From: Camellia lanceoleosa
Taxonomy: Eukaryota; Streptophyta; Magnoliopsida; Ericales; Theaceae
Assembly (NCBI GenBank): GCA_025200525.1
Contig: CM045761.1
Coordinates: 77,033,551 to 77,097,550, forward strand
DNA: 64,000 nt
Direction: 5' to 3'
The position numbers were made by a program, and so were the translations under genes. Shown piece after piece: positions 1 through 11,805 of the stretch (within the stretch, counting starts at the first letter, position 1; each line of letters opens with the position of its first letter). The notes beneath the pieces are model-generated. The model had not been told where the DNA came from. It did no database searches and saw nothing but the letters and a program-made list of their open reading frames with translations.

Positions 1-181
1 ATAATCTCTTCGATCAACCATTATCCTCATAATCTGCAACCATATTCTATCAATTAGATTAGTTATGGACAATTGTCAAGCTTCCAGAGTCCATGAATTG
101 AAACACTCCACAACATTTGAGTATATTTCTCCATACCGTTTTCTTTCAAAATATATATCACTCTAATGTTTTTTTTTTTTT

Positions 182-1820
182 GATCGGCAAAGAAAATAAA
201 CTTTATTGATGAAATAAAAAACTATTACAACAATAAAGAAAGAGAATGATGAGTGCAAAAAGTATCATAGCGAACCTAATCAATCCCAACTAGGTTGGCA
301 CCAATAAGACTGTCCAATCATATGCTAGCACACCATCACAAGTTGGTGAGGAACCAACCACAAAACCAAAACAACCTCACCCAGAAAACTAACCAAAACA
401 TATCAAAAACAGAACAAAACAACATTCCATATTTTAGTAGTAAGCTCCAAATTAGATCAGCACTCCTCACTACAGGGCAGAGGCGAGCTCAAGCCTCAGA
501 ATACCTCAGAAGCAGAATTAGCACAGATAGGACAACAAGTCAATCAGCAATAACACAGTAATACACATAGCATACACAGCTTCAAACCATTGAGTTTCCA
601 TCAGGCCCAAACACCATTTTATCACCACCATTTTATCATCCCATAGAACCTGCACAGACCAGAACTGCCAGAGACAGAAGTAGACCAGAACAGAACAGCC
701 AAACTTACAGCAGCTCTTCAGGCCTGTACATAGCAGCATACATAGCAGACCCCAAACAGCCAAAACAGCCACCAAGTCAAATAATAGGATTCTTGGCAGA
801 CCAACAGATCAAACAGAGATCAGCACAGGTAGATAGACAAGCCAATTCAAAAAACAGCCACCAACTTGCAGCTAATTGCTTCCAAACAGAATATGGATTA
901 AAAGCAGCAGCAGCAGGATAAGTGATCTATTATCAGTTCATCCTTCCTCATAAAGCACCAAAACAGATAGCCTCAAGACCATATATCAGTTCAGCCTTTG
1001 AGACATATATAGCAGAGTATAGCAGACAGAAACTGGAGCAGAATGATAACAATAGTTGTGTTATTGCCTACTGAGACATCAACCATAGCAGCAGCCCATA
1101 TTGGTGGAGGATGAGCTCACAGAAATCAACCATAACACAGAGGCATATCTCGGCTTCCAGAATGAATGCAATACTGAACCACCAGGAGCAGCCTTATTAC
1201 AGCAGCTCAAATCAGCAGCACACAGCTCCATTTCTGAACCATTAACAGCCCATATTAACCCTCTACACCTAACCTCTGTTACATGCCACTAGACTTGAGA
1301 CCAATGATTCACCTCCATATCTGATACAAAATTTCACCAAAACAGAATAGCAAGAAACCACCAGTATAGTAGGCATCAACACCAGCACCAGATAGGCATC
1401 AAAACCAGCACCAGCATACTTAGCAGCAATACAGCTTCTATATGACCCAATTTCTAATTCAATACCAGCTCCCAACCAAAGAGCTTCCAACAACAATAAA
1501 GCAATTTTTGACTATAGGCAACCTCAGAGTATTTGCACAGACCAGAACAATCTCATTTAACAACAAGCCAAGCAGCACTATGCCTCGGAACCACCATATA
1601 CAACAACAGCAAATAGCAGGACAAGATAGCAGCAAAAAAGCAGCAGACAAACTCAGAACATCATCGAACTTCAGCAGGCCTCCCAAGCCATACCACCCAA
1701 CCCTGCAGTAGCAATAAGCAATACACCAGCTAAACAGAACAGCAATCACAAACAGATCAGTAGCAGCATCCCAATGTTCCACAGACCTGAGACAGTCAAG
1801 ACCCCACTGCTCACCAGAGT
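182..1820 (-). other. LINE 3' non-coding region, CAGCAG-rich
   Basis: This is the stretch between the ORF2 stop and the poly(A) tail. No protein match is seen on either strand. It is strongly enriched in AGCAG/AACAGC/ACCAG-type words on the plus strand, which produce short spurious ORFs. At about 1.6 kb it is long for a plant LINE 3' UTR, so part of it may be a separate insertion or an expanded low-complexity tract. Confidence 0.5.
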
Positions 1821-4421
1821 TCACACATTTACATTTCCACCAATACAAACTCTAATTTGATTCATGTTAAAAATAAAACCATTCGCAAAAAACTGGGCTA
1901 AATTAGATGATGACCTAGCCCAAATAGCAACTCTAGTTTTGATCAACTCAATAACTTCATCAAGGTTAGGATTTGAGTTCTTGAATTTACACTCATTTCT
2001 GAGCTTCCAAATAGACCACAACACTGCTAGAGGAATACTTTTCCATATCACTTGCTCTGGTTTCCTAACTTTGGCTCCATTCCACCAGAGAAGCACCTTT
2101 TCCACTACATCTGGCAATGCCCTAGAAAAACCCCACCACTTTAACATAGCAGCCTAGATGTGCCAAGAAAAAGGACACAGGACAAGGGCATGGCGAGCAG
2201 ACTCAGGCTCAGCTTTGCAAAGAACACAATTAATATCTGAATTGCTACTCAAGACCCCAATTTTTTGTAGAAACTCAGCAGATTTAATTTTATTCTTCCA
2301 AGCCAACCATCCAAAGAATTGAGCTTTGGGTGGAATAGGCTTGAACCACACCAACTTGCAACCCCAAACTAAAGAATCGAAATTATCAGAACAGAACTTA
2401 TACACAGAAGAGGTGGAAAACACTCCTGAGGATTTCGCAGCCCAACAAGGGACATCAGCAAGACCAGGTCTGCGGGAAGGAGCTGCTGCTAGTAAATTAA
2501 GCAATCTTGATGCTTCCAACTCCTCCCACTCATACAAAGCCCTTCTGAAAGGTATCACCCATTTTATTGAACTTTCTTTCAAATCAAAATAATGCTTAAC
2601 AAAACCTTCCTTAGTTTGAGCGAGGCTGCACAGACCAGAAAATTCTCTCTTGAAACATACATTCCCACACCACTTATCATACCAAAATCTGGTTCTAGAT
2701 CCATTCCCAACTTGAATCTGAAAATTCTGCTCAAAAAACTCAACCAAATCCCATCTCTGATCAACAATGGCAATGATGTCCTTCCAAATGCTAGAATATT
2801 TACTGGTGAGATTAAAATTAGGACTCCATTTGTCAATCCCAATTCTATATTTACTACAAAGCACTCTCCTCCAAAGAGCACCTGCTTCAAGACCAAATCT
2901 CCATCACCATTTGATGAGTAAACAAGTGTTCACCTCCCTAATTCTCCTAATCCCCAACCCACCTTGATCAATCCTTTTTGTGATCTCCTCCCATTTCACC
3001 ATATGAATTTTCCTTTTCGGATCAGAGCCACCCCATAAGAAAGATGCTTGAAGCCTTTCAATCTTCTTAGTTACTCCCTCTGGTATTCTAAACAGTGACA
3101 GGTAGTACACACGTAGGCTAGACACAACTGCTTTGGTCAATGTGAGCCTACCTGCAAATGATAGGAGCTTCCTCTTCCACCCTGCAAGTCTGGATCTAAC
3201 CTTCTCCAAAACAGGTTGCCATGTTGCTTTTCTTCTAGGATTGGCCCCAAGAGGTAGCCCAAGATACTTGATGGGCAAATTCTGGACAATGCAATTTAGC
3301 AGAGAAGCAAAGTTTGCTAGATTGTCATTAGGTACACCAACACCACACACCATACTCTTGTGATAATTAATTTTCAGCCCAAATAATATCTCAAAACACC
3401 TTAGAATCCTCTTTAGATTCACCACTTCATTCTCTTTGGCTTCACAAAATAGAATTGAATCATCTGCAAATTGTAAGTGAGAAATTAGAAGACCATTGGA
3501 TCCAACCTTTACACCTTTAATCAGACCCATATGGAGAGCCCTTGATAACAAGATGTTCAATCCTTCAACCACTATATTAAATAGGAAAGGGGACAAGGGG
3601 TCACCTTGCCTCAACCCTCTCTGTGGACAGAACTCCTCAGTTGGGGAACCATTGACAAGTATAGATAATTTCACAAAGGTCACACACTCTTTAATCCAAG
3701 AGATCCATTTGTGCCCGAATCCAAAACTTGAAAGAATGGAGAATAGAAATTCCCAATTGACAGCATCATTAGCTTTTTGAAAGTTCAGTTTGATGATTAA
3801 CCCCTTCTTCCTTGATTTCTTCCAACAATCCACTACCTCATTGGCAATCAAAACTCCATCAAGTATATTTCTACCACCTAAGAATGCTGATTGTGCCTCA
3901 TTGATAATTTCAGGTAAGACAGCCTTCAATCTATTAGTAAGTACCTTAGCTAGAATCTTATACAGTGAGCCCACCAAACTTATTGGTCTAAAATCTGCTA
4001 GATCCACAGAGTTCTTTTTTGGAATCAAAGTTATGAAAGGGTTATTGATGCCTTTTACCAGACAACCATTTCTATGAAAGTCCGGCACAAATTGAACCAC
4101 ATCACCCCTCATAAGTTTCCAAGACTTCTGAAAAAAGAATAAATTAAAGCCATCTAGTCCTGGAGCTTTGTTGCCATCACACTCTTTGATGGCTGATAGG
4201 ATCTCAAGTTCTGTAAACTCTGCCTCCAAACCATCAAACATAGGGCTATGACTGACAAGTTTGAAATCTCCATCCAGTGTAGGTCTGCATTTCCATGATT
4301 CAGAAAATTGCTTAACAAAATGTAATTTCACTTTTTGCCTCACCCTTAAAGGATCATCAACTACCTCTTCATTTTCACTGAACGAACTTATCATGTTCTT
4401 ATTCTGCCTGCAACTAGCCAT
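1821..4421 (-). pseudogene. LINE ORF2 reverse transcriptase, 5'-truncated, two stops
   Basis: Read on the minus strand, this is the C-terminal two thirds of a plant L1-type ORF2 protein. The RT domain runs from about 4300 to 3400, with NKAPGLDGFN near its start, QRGLRQGDPLSPFLF in the middle and the catalytic FADD box in LQFADDSILF. It is followed by the thumb (KYLGLPLG) and a zf-RVT-like C-terminal region (CVLCKAEPESARHALVLCPF). One reading frame runs from 4421 to 1821. It is broken only by a TGA at about 2904-2906 (context IKW-stop-WRFG) and a TAG at 2154-2156 (context SWHI-stop-AAM). Both fit single G-to-A changes of TGG. The product would have copied LINE RNA at the insertion site; this copy cannot be functional. 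Confidence 0.85.
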
Positions 4422-4440
4422 GATATGGAAAAATCTAGAT

Positions 4441-5189
4441 AATGTTGAAATGGTATTGTACGAAGAAAAGGCTTGACAACATCTTTCTTTTTGTTTTTCA
4501 ATTCTATTAGCTTGCGATGGAATTTATACTTTGTTAGAGCATAAGCACCGTTCATAACACTTAAAAATAATTCTCCCTAAATGAATTGCTATAATCACTT
4601 TTGAGTATTTGTCCTATAAATTTCTCTTTTTAAGTGTTGAAGACAAAAAAAAAAAAAAAAAAATGATAGCAGTTAGGAAAAATACTTCGAATTGCCTCTT
4701 TAAGACCAACATTCTAATCCGAAATAAATGTCAAAACTGTGTCTAGTGTTAATATTCTAGCAAGATGTTGGAAAAATCAAAACCAATTATCTTCATTTCG
4801 AATAAACAACCACAAAAGCAACTGAAAAAATGGCTACATCACGCAATAATAAACAATAACATCATAAAATAGGTCCAAATCTACTGTAACATAAATAGAA
4901 ATTTCACTGTATTACATAGAATAAAATTTCAAACTCATGAGCAATTAGACAGAGATAGTGAAATTTCACAAACTTAAATTGCACAAAATCAATTTAATTT
5001 TAATGTATTGACTTCCAATCAGATAGAGAAATTTCAATATGTTACAGGCAGCGAAATTTCATTGACTTATATTGCACAAAATCAATTTAATTTTTATATA
5101 TTGACTTTCCAATAACACATATTAGTGAAATTTCTCTGAAATAAATTAAACCCAATAATATGTAACAACTAACAAAAGTACATCATATC
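4441..5189. other. AT-rich DNA with poly(A) run and a direct repeat
   Basis: No coding sequence is recognised. An A-run at about 4645-4663 could be the tail of another retro-insertion, but nothing upstream identifies one. A segment beginning TTGCACAAAATCAATTTAAT occurs at about 4979 and again at about 5074, each followed by a near-copy of TATTGACTTCC, so there is a short direct repeat with ~95-bp spacing. Confidence 0.4.
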
Positions 5190-5915
5190 CAGATTTTCCT
5201 GTCGTGGCAAGTAAAGTTCCTTTGTAATGCCCTTTCAAAAAAGGTTCATCAAGAAATAAATGGGACAAAAAAAGTTGAACCCATGTACACAAGCATGAAA
5301 TGCAACAAACAACCCTTTGAAATTACTAGTATTCTGCTCAAATTCAACTCAAATCAACTTCCAGAATTCTTACTCGAAGCTTCATCAAGATACCATCGCA
5401 ACCAGTCAAACAACAAAATTGGTCACCATATAGCTAAACTTTTTCCTTTTCAACTCCAAACCATCCACGTTAATAACTAATAGATAAACCATAATTTGCT
5501 TTCATATATTTAATAACATCAATCGGATGAACCTGTTCAACGACCAAATTCGAACTCACCTTAGAATTCTTACAAGTATGAACATCAACTCCACAAGTGT
5601 GCTCATTATTTAAAATCCTAATGTATGAAGCAAAAAAAATCATTCACTTTTTCAACAAAAGCATGCACAGGTCACTTGCAACCCATTGAAGCTCTATTTT
5701 GCACATTCTGCCGTCATCTTTATCTTATCATTTTTGACATAGTTAAACTCAAATCCTTGTTCAATTGCATTCTTGCACAAAACACTATGAAATTGAACTG
5801 CACCACCTTCAAACGCTTGACCCACATGTTTAAGATTGTTTCCCCAACCAAAACTCAACAGTACCTTTTCTTCAAGTGCACAAAACTTGGCACTTGAACT
5901 TCTGGACAACAACAA
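5190..5915 (-). pseudogene. MULE transposase fragment (MuDR N-terminal region)
   Basis: On the minus strand, 5694-5915 encodes HVGQAFEGGAVQFHSVLCKN and then FNYVKNDKIKMTAECAK. This aligns in order with the N-terminal domain of the MULE transposase at 29347-30057 in this window (GQCFDGSANEFREVLCKYA, YVKNDSVRITIVCK). Lower coordinates (about 5215-5400) align at DNA level with the next part of that transposase, including the ACAAGCA segment and the histidine-arginine-rich region. The piece is full of stops and has neither DDE core nor C-terminus. It looks like a deeply decayed relative of the 24-31 kb MULE. Confidence 0.6.
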
Positions 5916-6046
5916 AATTGTTTAGCTTTCTTAATCCGAACAAAGTCTAATTGACGGAGAAAAGATTTTATTTATTTTATTATTATTTTTTTAATGTATT
6001 TTGGGTTTTGTGGGCATGTAATTTGAATGGTATTGTTTTTAATATG

Positions 6047-6994
6047 TTTTTTTTTTTTTTTGATCAGCAAAAAAAAAATTATTAATGAAAAAACATACAT
6101 TTCATATGAGAATACAACAATAAAGAGATGGAAGTGCAAAGAGCATCAAAGCGACAGTACCCCAATCCCAATTAGGTTGGCACCAAGGAGAGCGCTCAAT
6201 CATCTGTTAGCATAACCCCCAAAAGTTGGTGAGAAAGCAACATAACACCAAGGAGAATAATAAAAGAAATAACCACCCATCAACCTAACAGCCAACCCAC
6301 GACTTACCGCAACCTACACGATTGCAAGCTGCAAACCAAATCAAGCCTATATGCAGAATTACACTAGCTGCAGGTTAGACACAAACAATTACAGAGCAGT
6401 TCAAGGAAAGGCAAGAAGACCGTTACCACAATTCAAGCCTAAACTTGATGACAACATACCACTCGTCAAGGTCCACCCCTAGCAGACCACCACCCACGGT
6501 TTAGCTAGATAGTAACCTCAGCCAAGGCAGACTATAACCTGTTGAAGGTGATGCACAATATCATTGACTGAGTACAACACAACTGGGCAAGAGGATTTGA
6601 TCCACAAAGCAATCCTCACCTTGATGGAGTCACACAAACCTTCAATATCAACCTGAGCACTATTGAAAAGACAGTCATTCCTCTGCTTCCAGATGGACCA
6701 GAGCACAGCCAAAGGAACAACATTCCAGATTAACTTTAGCTGCTTTGATAATTTCCAACCAGGCCACCAATTGAGTAGGCTGCTCATAGACCCAGGCGTT
6801 GCCCATTGAATACCCACCATTTGATAATATTAGACCAGATCCTCCATGTAAAGGGACAAAGCAACAACACATAAAAACCACTTTCCGCCTCCCCATTACA
6901 GAAAATACAATTAACAGTTGAACCAGCATTGAGAACACCAATATTTTGCAGATAGCTAGATGACTTGACTCTACAATTTTTTCCATATCTCCAA
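6047..6994 (-). mobile_element. Second, short 5'-truncated LINE of the same family
   Basis: The T-run at 6047-6061 followed by TGATCAGCAAAAA is the minus-strand tail. The next ~120 bp match the tail region of the LINE at 169. Coding remnants match the extreme C-terminus of LINE ORF2. The left flank reads TTTTTAATATG (6036-6046) and the right flank TTTTTAAATATG (6995-7006), so a probable 11/12-bp target-site duplication brackets the element. It is under 1 kb long, a severe 5' truncation. Confidence 0.75.
6518..6986 (-). pseudogene. LINE ORF2 C-terminal remnant
   Basis: The minus strand encodes NVVPLAVLWSIWKQRNDCLF, which matches the equivalent segment of the first LINE (KSIPLAVLWSIWKLRNECKF, about 2030). 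The upstream zf-RVT part lies in another frame at 6675-6986, so at least one frameshift is present. Only the last ~150 codons of ORF2 remain, with no RT motifs. Confidence 0.7.
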
Positions 6995-7136
6995 TTTTTA
7001 AATATGTTTATGGATGTTTTGTTGTAGTTGATGGAACAATTGGTAACAAAGTAATTAGCAAAAATAGTAGAAACATTTAAAAATATATTCTCGAATTAGT
7101 CCAATTTGTTTGGACAGAAGTTACCAAACTAATATA

Positions 7137-7561
7137 GACAAATATCATTTTTCCCACAAAACTATCACTTAAAAATCAATTCAACCCATGTTCTTTTAAT
7201 AATATCAATTTTACACCTAAATTATTTGATTTTGAATCAATTTTACCCCTACTGTTAATTACCATTTATCAAACGAAGTTGACGTGGCATTGAAATTTCG
7301 TTTGAAATTTTATTTTACTCCCAAACTATCTTTAAAGTATCAATTAGACCTCCAAATTTTATTTTGTTCAAGGGATAAAATAAAATTTCAAATGAAATTT
7401 GGGTGTCACATCAATAATTTATGTTTGATCATAGATGGCAATTGACGATGGGGTAAAATTGATGCAAAATCAAAATAGTTGTAAATAAAATTGATATTAT
7501 TAAAAGAACAGGGATTGAATTGATTTTTGAGTAATAGTTTGGGAGGTAAAATGATATTGTC
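7137..7561. mobile_element. Foldback MITE, Mutator type (9-bp TSD)
   Basis: This 425-bp element is almost entirely an inverted repeat. The left end GACAAATATCATTTTTCCC matches the reverse complement of the right end (GACAATATCATTTTACC), and similarity continues through AAAAATCAATTCAA and TTCTTTTAATAATATCAATT on both arms, about 200 bp each. Perfect 9-bp copies of ACTAATATA lie immediately outside (7128-7136 and 7562-7570). A 9-bp duplication with long terminal inverted repeats is the Mutator-superfamily signature. There is no coding sequence. Confidence 0.85.
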
Positions 7562-7732
7562 ACTAATATAATATGTTCGGATATGTACACCGGAAAAATC
7601 TATTTTGTTTGGTACTGAAAAAACAATGTTTGTAAAAACAAACTTATAACATGTTGAAACTGAACAAAATATATACATTCTCTATCATAAATGACTTAGG
7701 AATATCTATTTCGTTGTCTTGCTAACTTTAAT

Positions 7733-8179
7733 TGTTAGGATCAAACACACCCAAAAAATTATCTCACACACACACAGAACACAATATTTACGTGGTTCGG
7801 CCTAATGCCTACGTCCACGGAGTAGAAATGAGAGTTTCCACTAAAACAGGGCAAAAATACAAAACGGGGGAGGAGGAGTATCTCACTCTCTCTACTCAAC
7901 TCAGAGCTCTCATATACTTCTCACAACTCTCTCTTTTTCTGATACCATACATCCTCTCCCTCTCGTCTCTATTTATACACAAAGATGAGAGAGAGAGAGG
8001 AGGAGAGAGACCCACACAATTTCTACATTCTTTAATGGTGAGGGTGAGTGTCAACAATGGCAACAATGTGAAGAGAAGAGAGAGCTGCCCAACTCAAACT
8101 TCCTTCTCTTGAGGTGGAAGTCTTCCTACGCCATCTTCTTTGACCCTCTGCTTGCATGCATGTGTGGTTGGAGCTAACA
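7733..8179 (-). repeat. Copia 3' LTR
   Basis: 447-bp LTR with TG...CA ends. On the minus strand it carries a TATA box (TATAAATAG, about 7967-7976) and GAGA-rich DNA. It aligns along its whole length with 14859-15309, with scattered substitutions and small indels, mostly in the GA-rich segment. Confidence 0.95.
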
Positions 8180-8180
8180 A

Positions 8181-8200
8181 TTCTCCCCCTCCATACCCAC
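8181..8200 (-). promoter_or_regulatory. Copia polypurine tract
   Basis: On the minus strand, GGGTATGGAGGGGGAGAA directly precedes the 3' LTR. This is where the plus-strand primer for reverse transcription would be cut. Confidence 0.85.
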
Positions 8201-8216
8201 ATGCATGACTGACTTC

Positions 8217-9887
8217 TCACTTGAAGTCCATCCCTACAATGTCTCTGCAGATTTCGAGTTTGTCCCTCGAGACCACCTTTGTAAGCATGTTAGCTGGATT
8301 CTGATCTGTGTTGATCTTGATCAGTTCCAATAACTGCTTGTCCATCACTTCGCGTATCCAATGATACCGAACATCAATGTGCTTTATGCGAGAATGGTAC
8401 ATTGAATTCTTGCTCAGGTCTATGGCACTCTGGCTATCACAATGTACCTTGAACTTTTCTTGCTTTAATCCCAACTCTTGGAGAAACTGCTTCAACCACA
8501 ACATCTCTTTCCCAGCTTTCGCTGCGGCAATATACTCTACCTCAGTTGTGGATAAAGCAACACATTTTTGCAGCTTAGATTGCCAAGACGTAGCTCCCCC
8601 TGCAAAACTGAACAAAAATCCCGATGTAAATTTTCTACCATCAAGATCTCCTACCATATCTGAATTAGTATAGCCATCCAAGACTAGTTTTGCTCCTCCA
8701 AAGCACAAACACATTCTTGTCGTACCCTTGAGGTACCTCAGAATCCACTTGACTGCTTTCCAATGCCCTTTTCCTAGATTGGAAAGGAATCTGCTTACTA
8801 CTCCAGCAGCATGAACAATATTTGGTCAGGTGGACACCATTGCATACATCAAACTCTCTGCGGCGGATGAATAGGGAATAGCCTCCATCTCTTCTCTTTC
8901 TTTTGTAGAGGAGAGACAAGAACTCTTGCTCAGCTTGAAATGATTAGCCAGCTGAGTACTGACTGGCTTGGCATCTTTCATGTTGAACTTCTCAATCATC
9001 CGTTCAACGTACTTCTCCTATGACAGCCACAACTTCTTGGCTTTCCAGTCACACACAATTTTCATGCCCAAAATTTGTTGTGTAGGGCCTAGGTCCTTCA
9101 TGTCAAAGGACTGTGATAACTCTTTCTTTAGTGATCGAATTGTTGTGGCATCTTGTCCAATGATCAACATGTCATCAACATAGAGCAGGAGTATAATGAA
9201 GTTTCCATCGGGAAATTTTCTGACATATACACATTGGTTTGCAACAGTTCTCTTGTACTCATGACCCACCATGAATGAGTTAAACTTTTTGTACCACTGT
9301 CTTGGCGCTTGTTTGAGGCCGTAGAGACTCTTCTTCAATCTGCAGACTAAGTTCTCTTTCCCTTTGACTTCAAAACCTTTTGGCTGCTCCATGTAAATTT
9401 CTTCCTTCAGATCACCATGGAGAAATGTCGTCTTCACATCAATCTGTTCAAGTTCCAAATTCAAACTGGCCACTAGTCCGAAAACTACTCGAATGGATGT
9501 CATTTTCACAACTGGCGAGAAGATTTCATCAAAATCAATACCTTTCTTCTGTCTAAACCTTTGACAACCAATTGGGCCTTATACTTGACTAGCTTCCCGC
9601 TGCCATCTTTCTTCAACTTGAACAACCATTTGTTCTTCAATACTTTTCGACGCTGGGAAAGTTTTACCAAATCATAAGTCTGATTTTTCTGCAAGGACTG
9701 CATATATTCTTGCATAGCTTGTTGCCAGTTATTCTTCTCCTTATGATTCTGAGCTTCTTGAAAACTTTCTAGCTCCCCCTCACTAGTAAGAAAAATATAC
9801 TCAGAAGCAAGGTATTTTGATGACGGCTTAGACTCTCTTGTTGATCTTCGCAACTGTCGACTAACAGTCTCTGGTGGAGGGAGTTGT
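8217..9887 (-). pseudogene. Copia reverse transcriptase and RNase H, broken
   Basis: On the minus strand, the order is a linker with RRSTRESKPSSKY, the RT start KNKWLFKLKKDGSGKLVKYKA, the RT core VKTTFLHGDLKEEIYMEQP and SLYGLKQAPRQWYKKF, and the active-site box LLYVDDMLIIG (about 9170). RNase H at 8217-8714 has GFLFSFAGGATSWQSKLQK and VALSTTEVEYIAAAKAGKEM. A frameshift lies near 9506-9540, and more breaks between 8665 and 9018. It reads continuously from the linker at 11806-11999 once the nested solo LTR is disregarded. Confidence 0.9.
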
Positions 9888-11800
9888 TGTAGTGATCCCG
9901 GTTTCGATCCTTCTTTCATGTTTTGCCACTTTGACTGGGCCGGTCGGGGGTGGGGGTCCAGGGGGCAGCGCCCTGGCGAGCTTGAGGTGCAGCGCCCCAA
10001 AAACAAAAATGCAAAATGCATTCGAAGTTGCTTGTCCGCTCGAGCGGCCGTTTATGCACTCAAGCAGAGAACGTTTGGTTTTAGAAGTTTGACTTGTCTG
10101 CAAAAGTACTGGGTTAGTGTATTTGACCTTCAAGCAGGACTTTCCACGCTCGAGCGGACTATGTTATATCAGTTCATAAATCTGATATTTCAGATCACTT
10201 TTCAATCTTCTCTCTCTCTAAAACTCTCCAGAATTCCAGATCGGGAGCTTCTCTCTCTAGAAGTCATCTTCTCTCTTTGATTTCTCCAAATCCATTGGGA
10301 TTTAGACCTAAGTTCTTCACCAAAGTTGGTTATCATCTCAAGGGTTTCGTTGTGTGCGGTGAAGATCAAGTTTCGACACCGTTGATTTTGGGAGTTTCAT
10401 CTCATTTCTTCTTTAAAACTTGAGGTAGGGATTTTCTTAGAGTTATATATATATATATTTTTGCAAGATCTGTATGATTTTCGAAATCATCTTTCGATAG
10501 TTTTGAAAATTGATTGTTAATTCAAGAAGTTGAGTGATTTTGAAAGTGGGTTTGTCTCTTGTTCTTTTAAAATGATCTTATGAGTTTTGATCTTCATTGA
10601 TTGAAGAAAAGATGATTTTGAAAAGTTTTCTTTCAAAGGATTTGAGTTATATAGTTTTGGTGAGAAAACCTAGAATTTGGGAATTTTTTTTAAAAGAGAC
10701 TGAAAATCCATGAATGTTACTGTTGTATTTATTTTGTGTGTCAAAATAAATGGATGTTTGGAAAATTTCTAATTTATATTTATATAAATGATGAATTTTA
10801 GGGAATACGAGAGTTGTTGTTCATTTTGGAAATTATTGTTCAAAACGTTGAAATAATCTTGAAATGACTAATTGTTGAGGATACTTGAGAAGAGGGAATT
10901 GTGTTAATTCTTTGGATGATGAATTGGAATAAAATTATTTATATTCATCTTGTGTTATTGGCATAACAATTCATTTGATTACATTAAACTTTGAAAGTTG
11001 ATTTGAAAACTTACATTAAGAAAAGAATGTTAAGAAACAATTTTTCATGAAATGGTTTTGGGGTAAATACGTTGATAAGTCTTGATAGGTGGTGTACATG
11101 ATATTGAATAAGTTGGCCTGAGAGTCCGAGGTGAAAGACCGAAAACCTGCGCGGATAGGTGTGGAGCCTTCCAGTTAATACCGGTAAAAATGACAATTTG
11201 GTAGTACTTGCATAATCTACTTGCAGACACCAACCTAGGTGATTACCGGAGTCATATTTACCGCCCTTGAAATAAATTGTTAAGTTTTGAACAATTGAAA
11301 TTGCATGACATCATTGAGCATGATAGTTTTCAAAAGATGAAAATGTGATTTATCTTCAAAAAGAGGCATAGCATGGCATGTGCATTTCATCTCTTGAGAC
11401 TTGTACAAAATGTATATACTTTGTTAAGGATTTTCTACTGAGCTTTATGCTCACCCTACGGGATTTTGGTGCAGGAAAAGATGTGATGATGCCGCCTAAC
11501 TAAAGGCCAGGAAATGTGTGTTGAGAGTACGAGACTCTCATATTGCTGTGACTCTGTGTGTAAGCCAAGGGCTGTATGTGTATGGGTTTGAATAACCGTT
11601 TTGTGTAACCAGACTCAAGCCTTGGAAACTTGTAAACCCTTGGGGTATTTATTTGTTATTTACTTATTGTTGGATTAATGTATTGTTATATGAAGAACTA
11701 TTGTACCATATAATGTAAGTTTGGAGATTTATATTCGATTTTCCTTGAAAGAGCCATGATTGTTGTATTATCATTTGGGCTATAAATTTGGGGCATTACA
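9888..11800. mobile_element. Solo LTR nested in copia pol, probably Ty3/gypsy
   Basis: A 1,913-bp non-coding block begins TGTAGTGATCC and ends GGGGCATTACA, so its ends are a short inverted repeat (TGTA.TG...CA.TACA), as in many plant gypsy LTRs. It interrupts the copia linker. Flanking 5-mers are GTTGT (9883-9887) and ATTGT (11801-11805), a TSD with one mismatch. The copia reading frame continues across the two flanks. There is no primer site, polypurine tract or coding domain, so this is an LTR left by recombination between two LTRs. Orientation is uncertain; GAGCTTTATGCTCACCC at about 11440 resembles the 3' part of Tekay-like LTRs and favours plus. Confidence 0.75.
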
Positions 11801-11805
11801 ATTGT

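Larger units (their letters stand above)
169..4440 (-). mobile_element. 5'-truncated LINE (non-LTR retrotransposon)
   Basis: A T-run at 169-181 is the poly(A) tail of an element read on the minus strand. It is followed by a motif shared with the second LINE at 6047 (AACAATAAAGA, then CCCAA[C/T]TAGGTTGGCACCAA). The coding part on the minus strand is a LINE reverse transcriptase with its C-terminal region. LINE-like sequence stops near 4440, inside ORF2 upstream of the RT fingers, so the endonuclease and ORF1 are missing. This is the usual result of incomplete target-primed reverse transcription. I found no convincing target-site duplication. Confidence 0.85.

Noticed and set aside
5625..5897. 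Plus-strand 90-codon frame as a gene
   Set aside because: It lies opposite the MULE transposase fragment and has no independent support.
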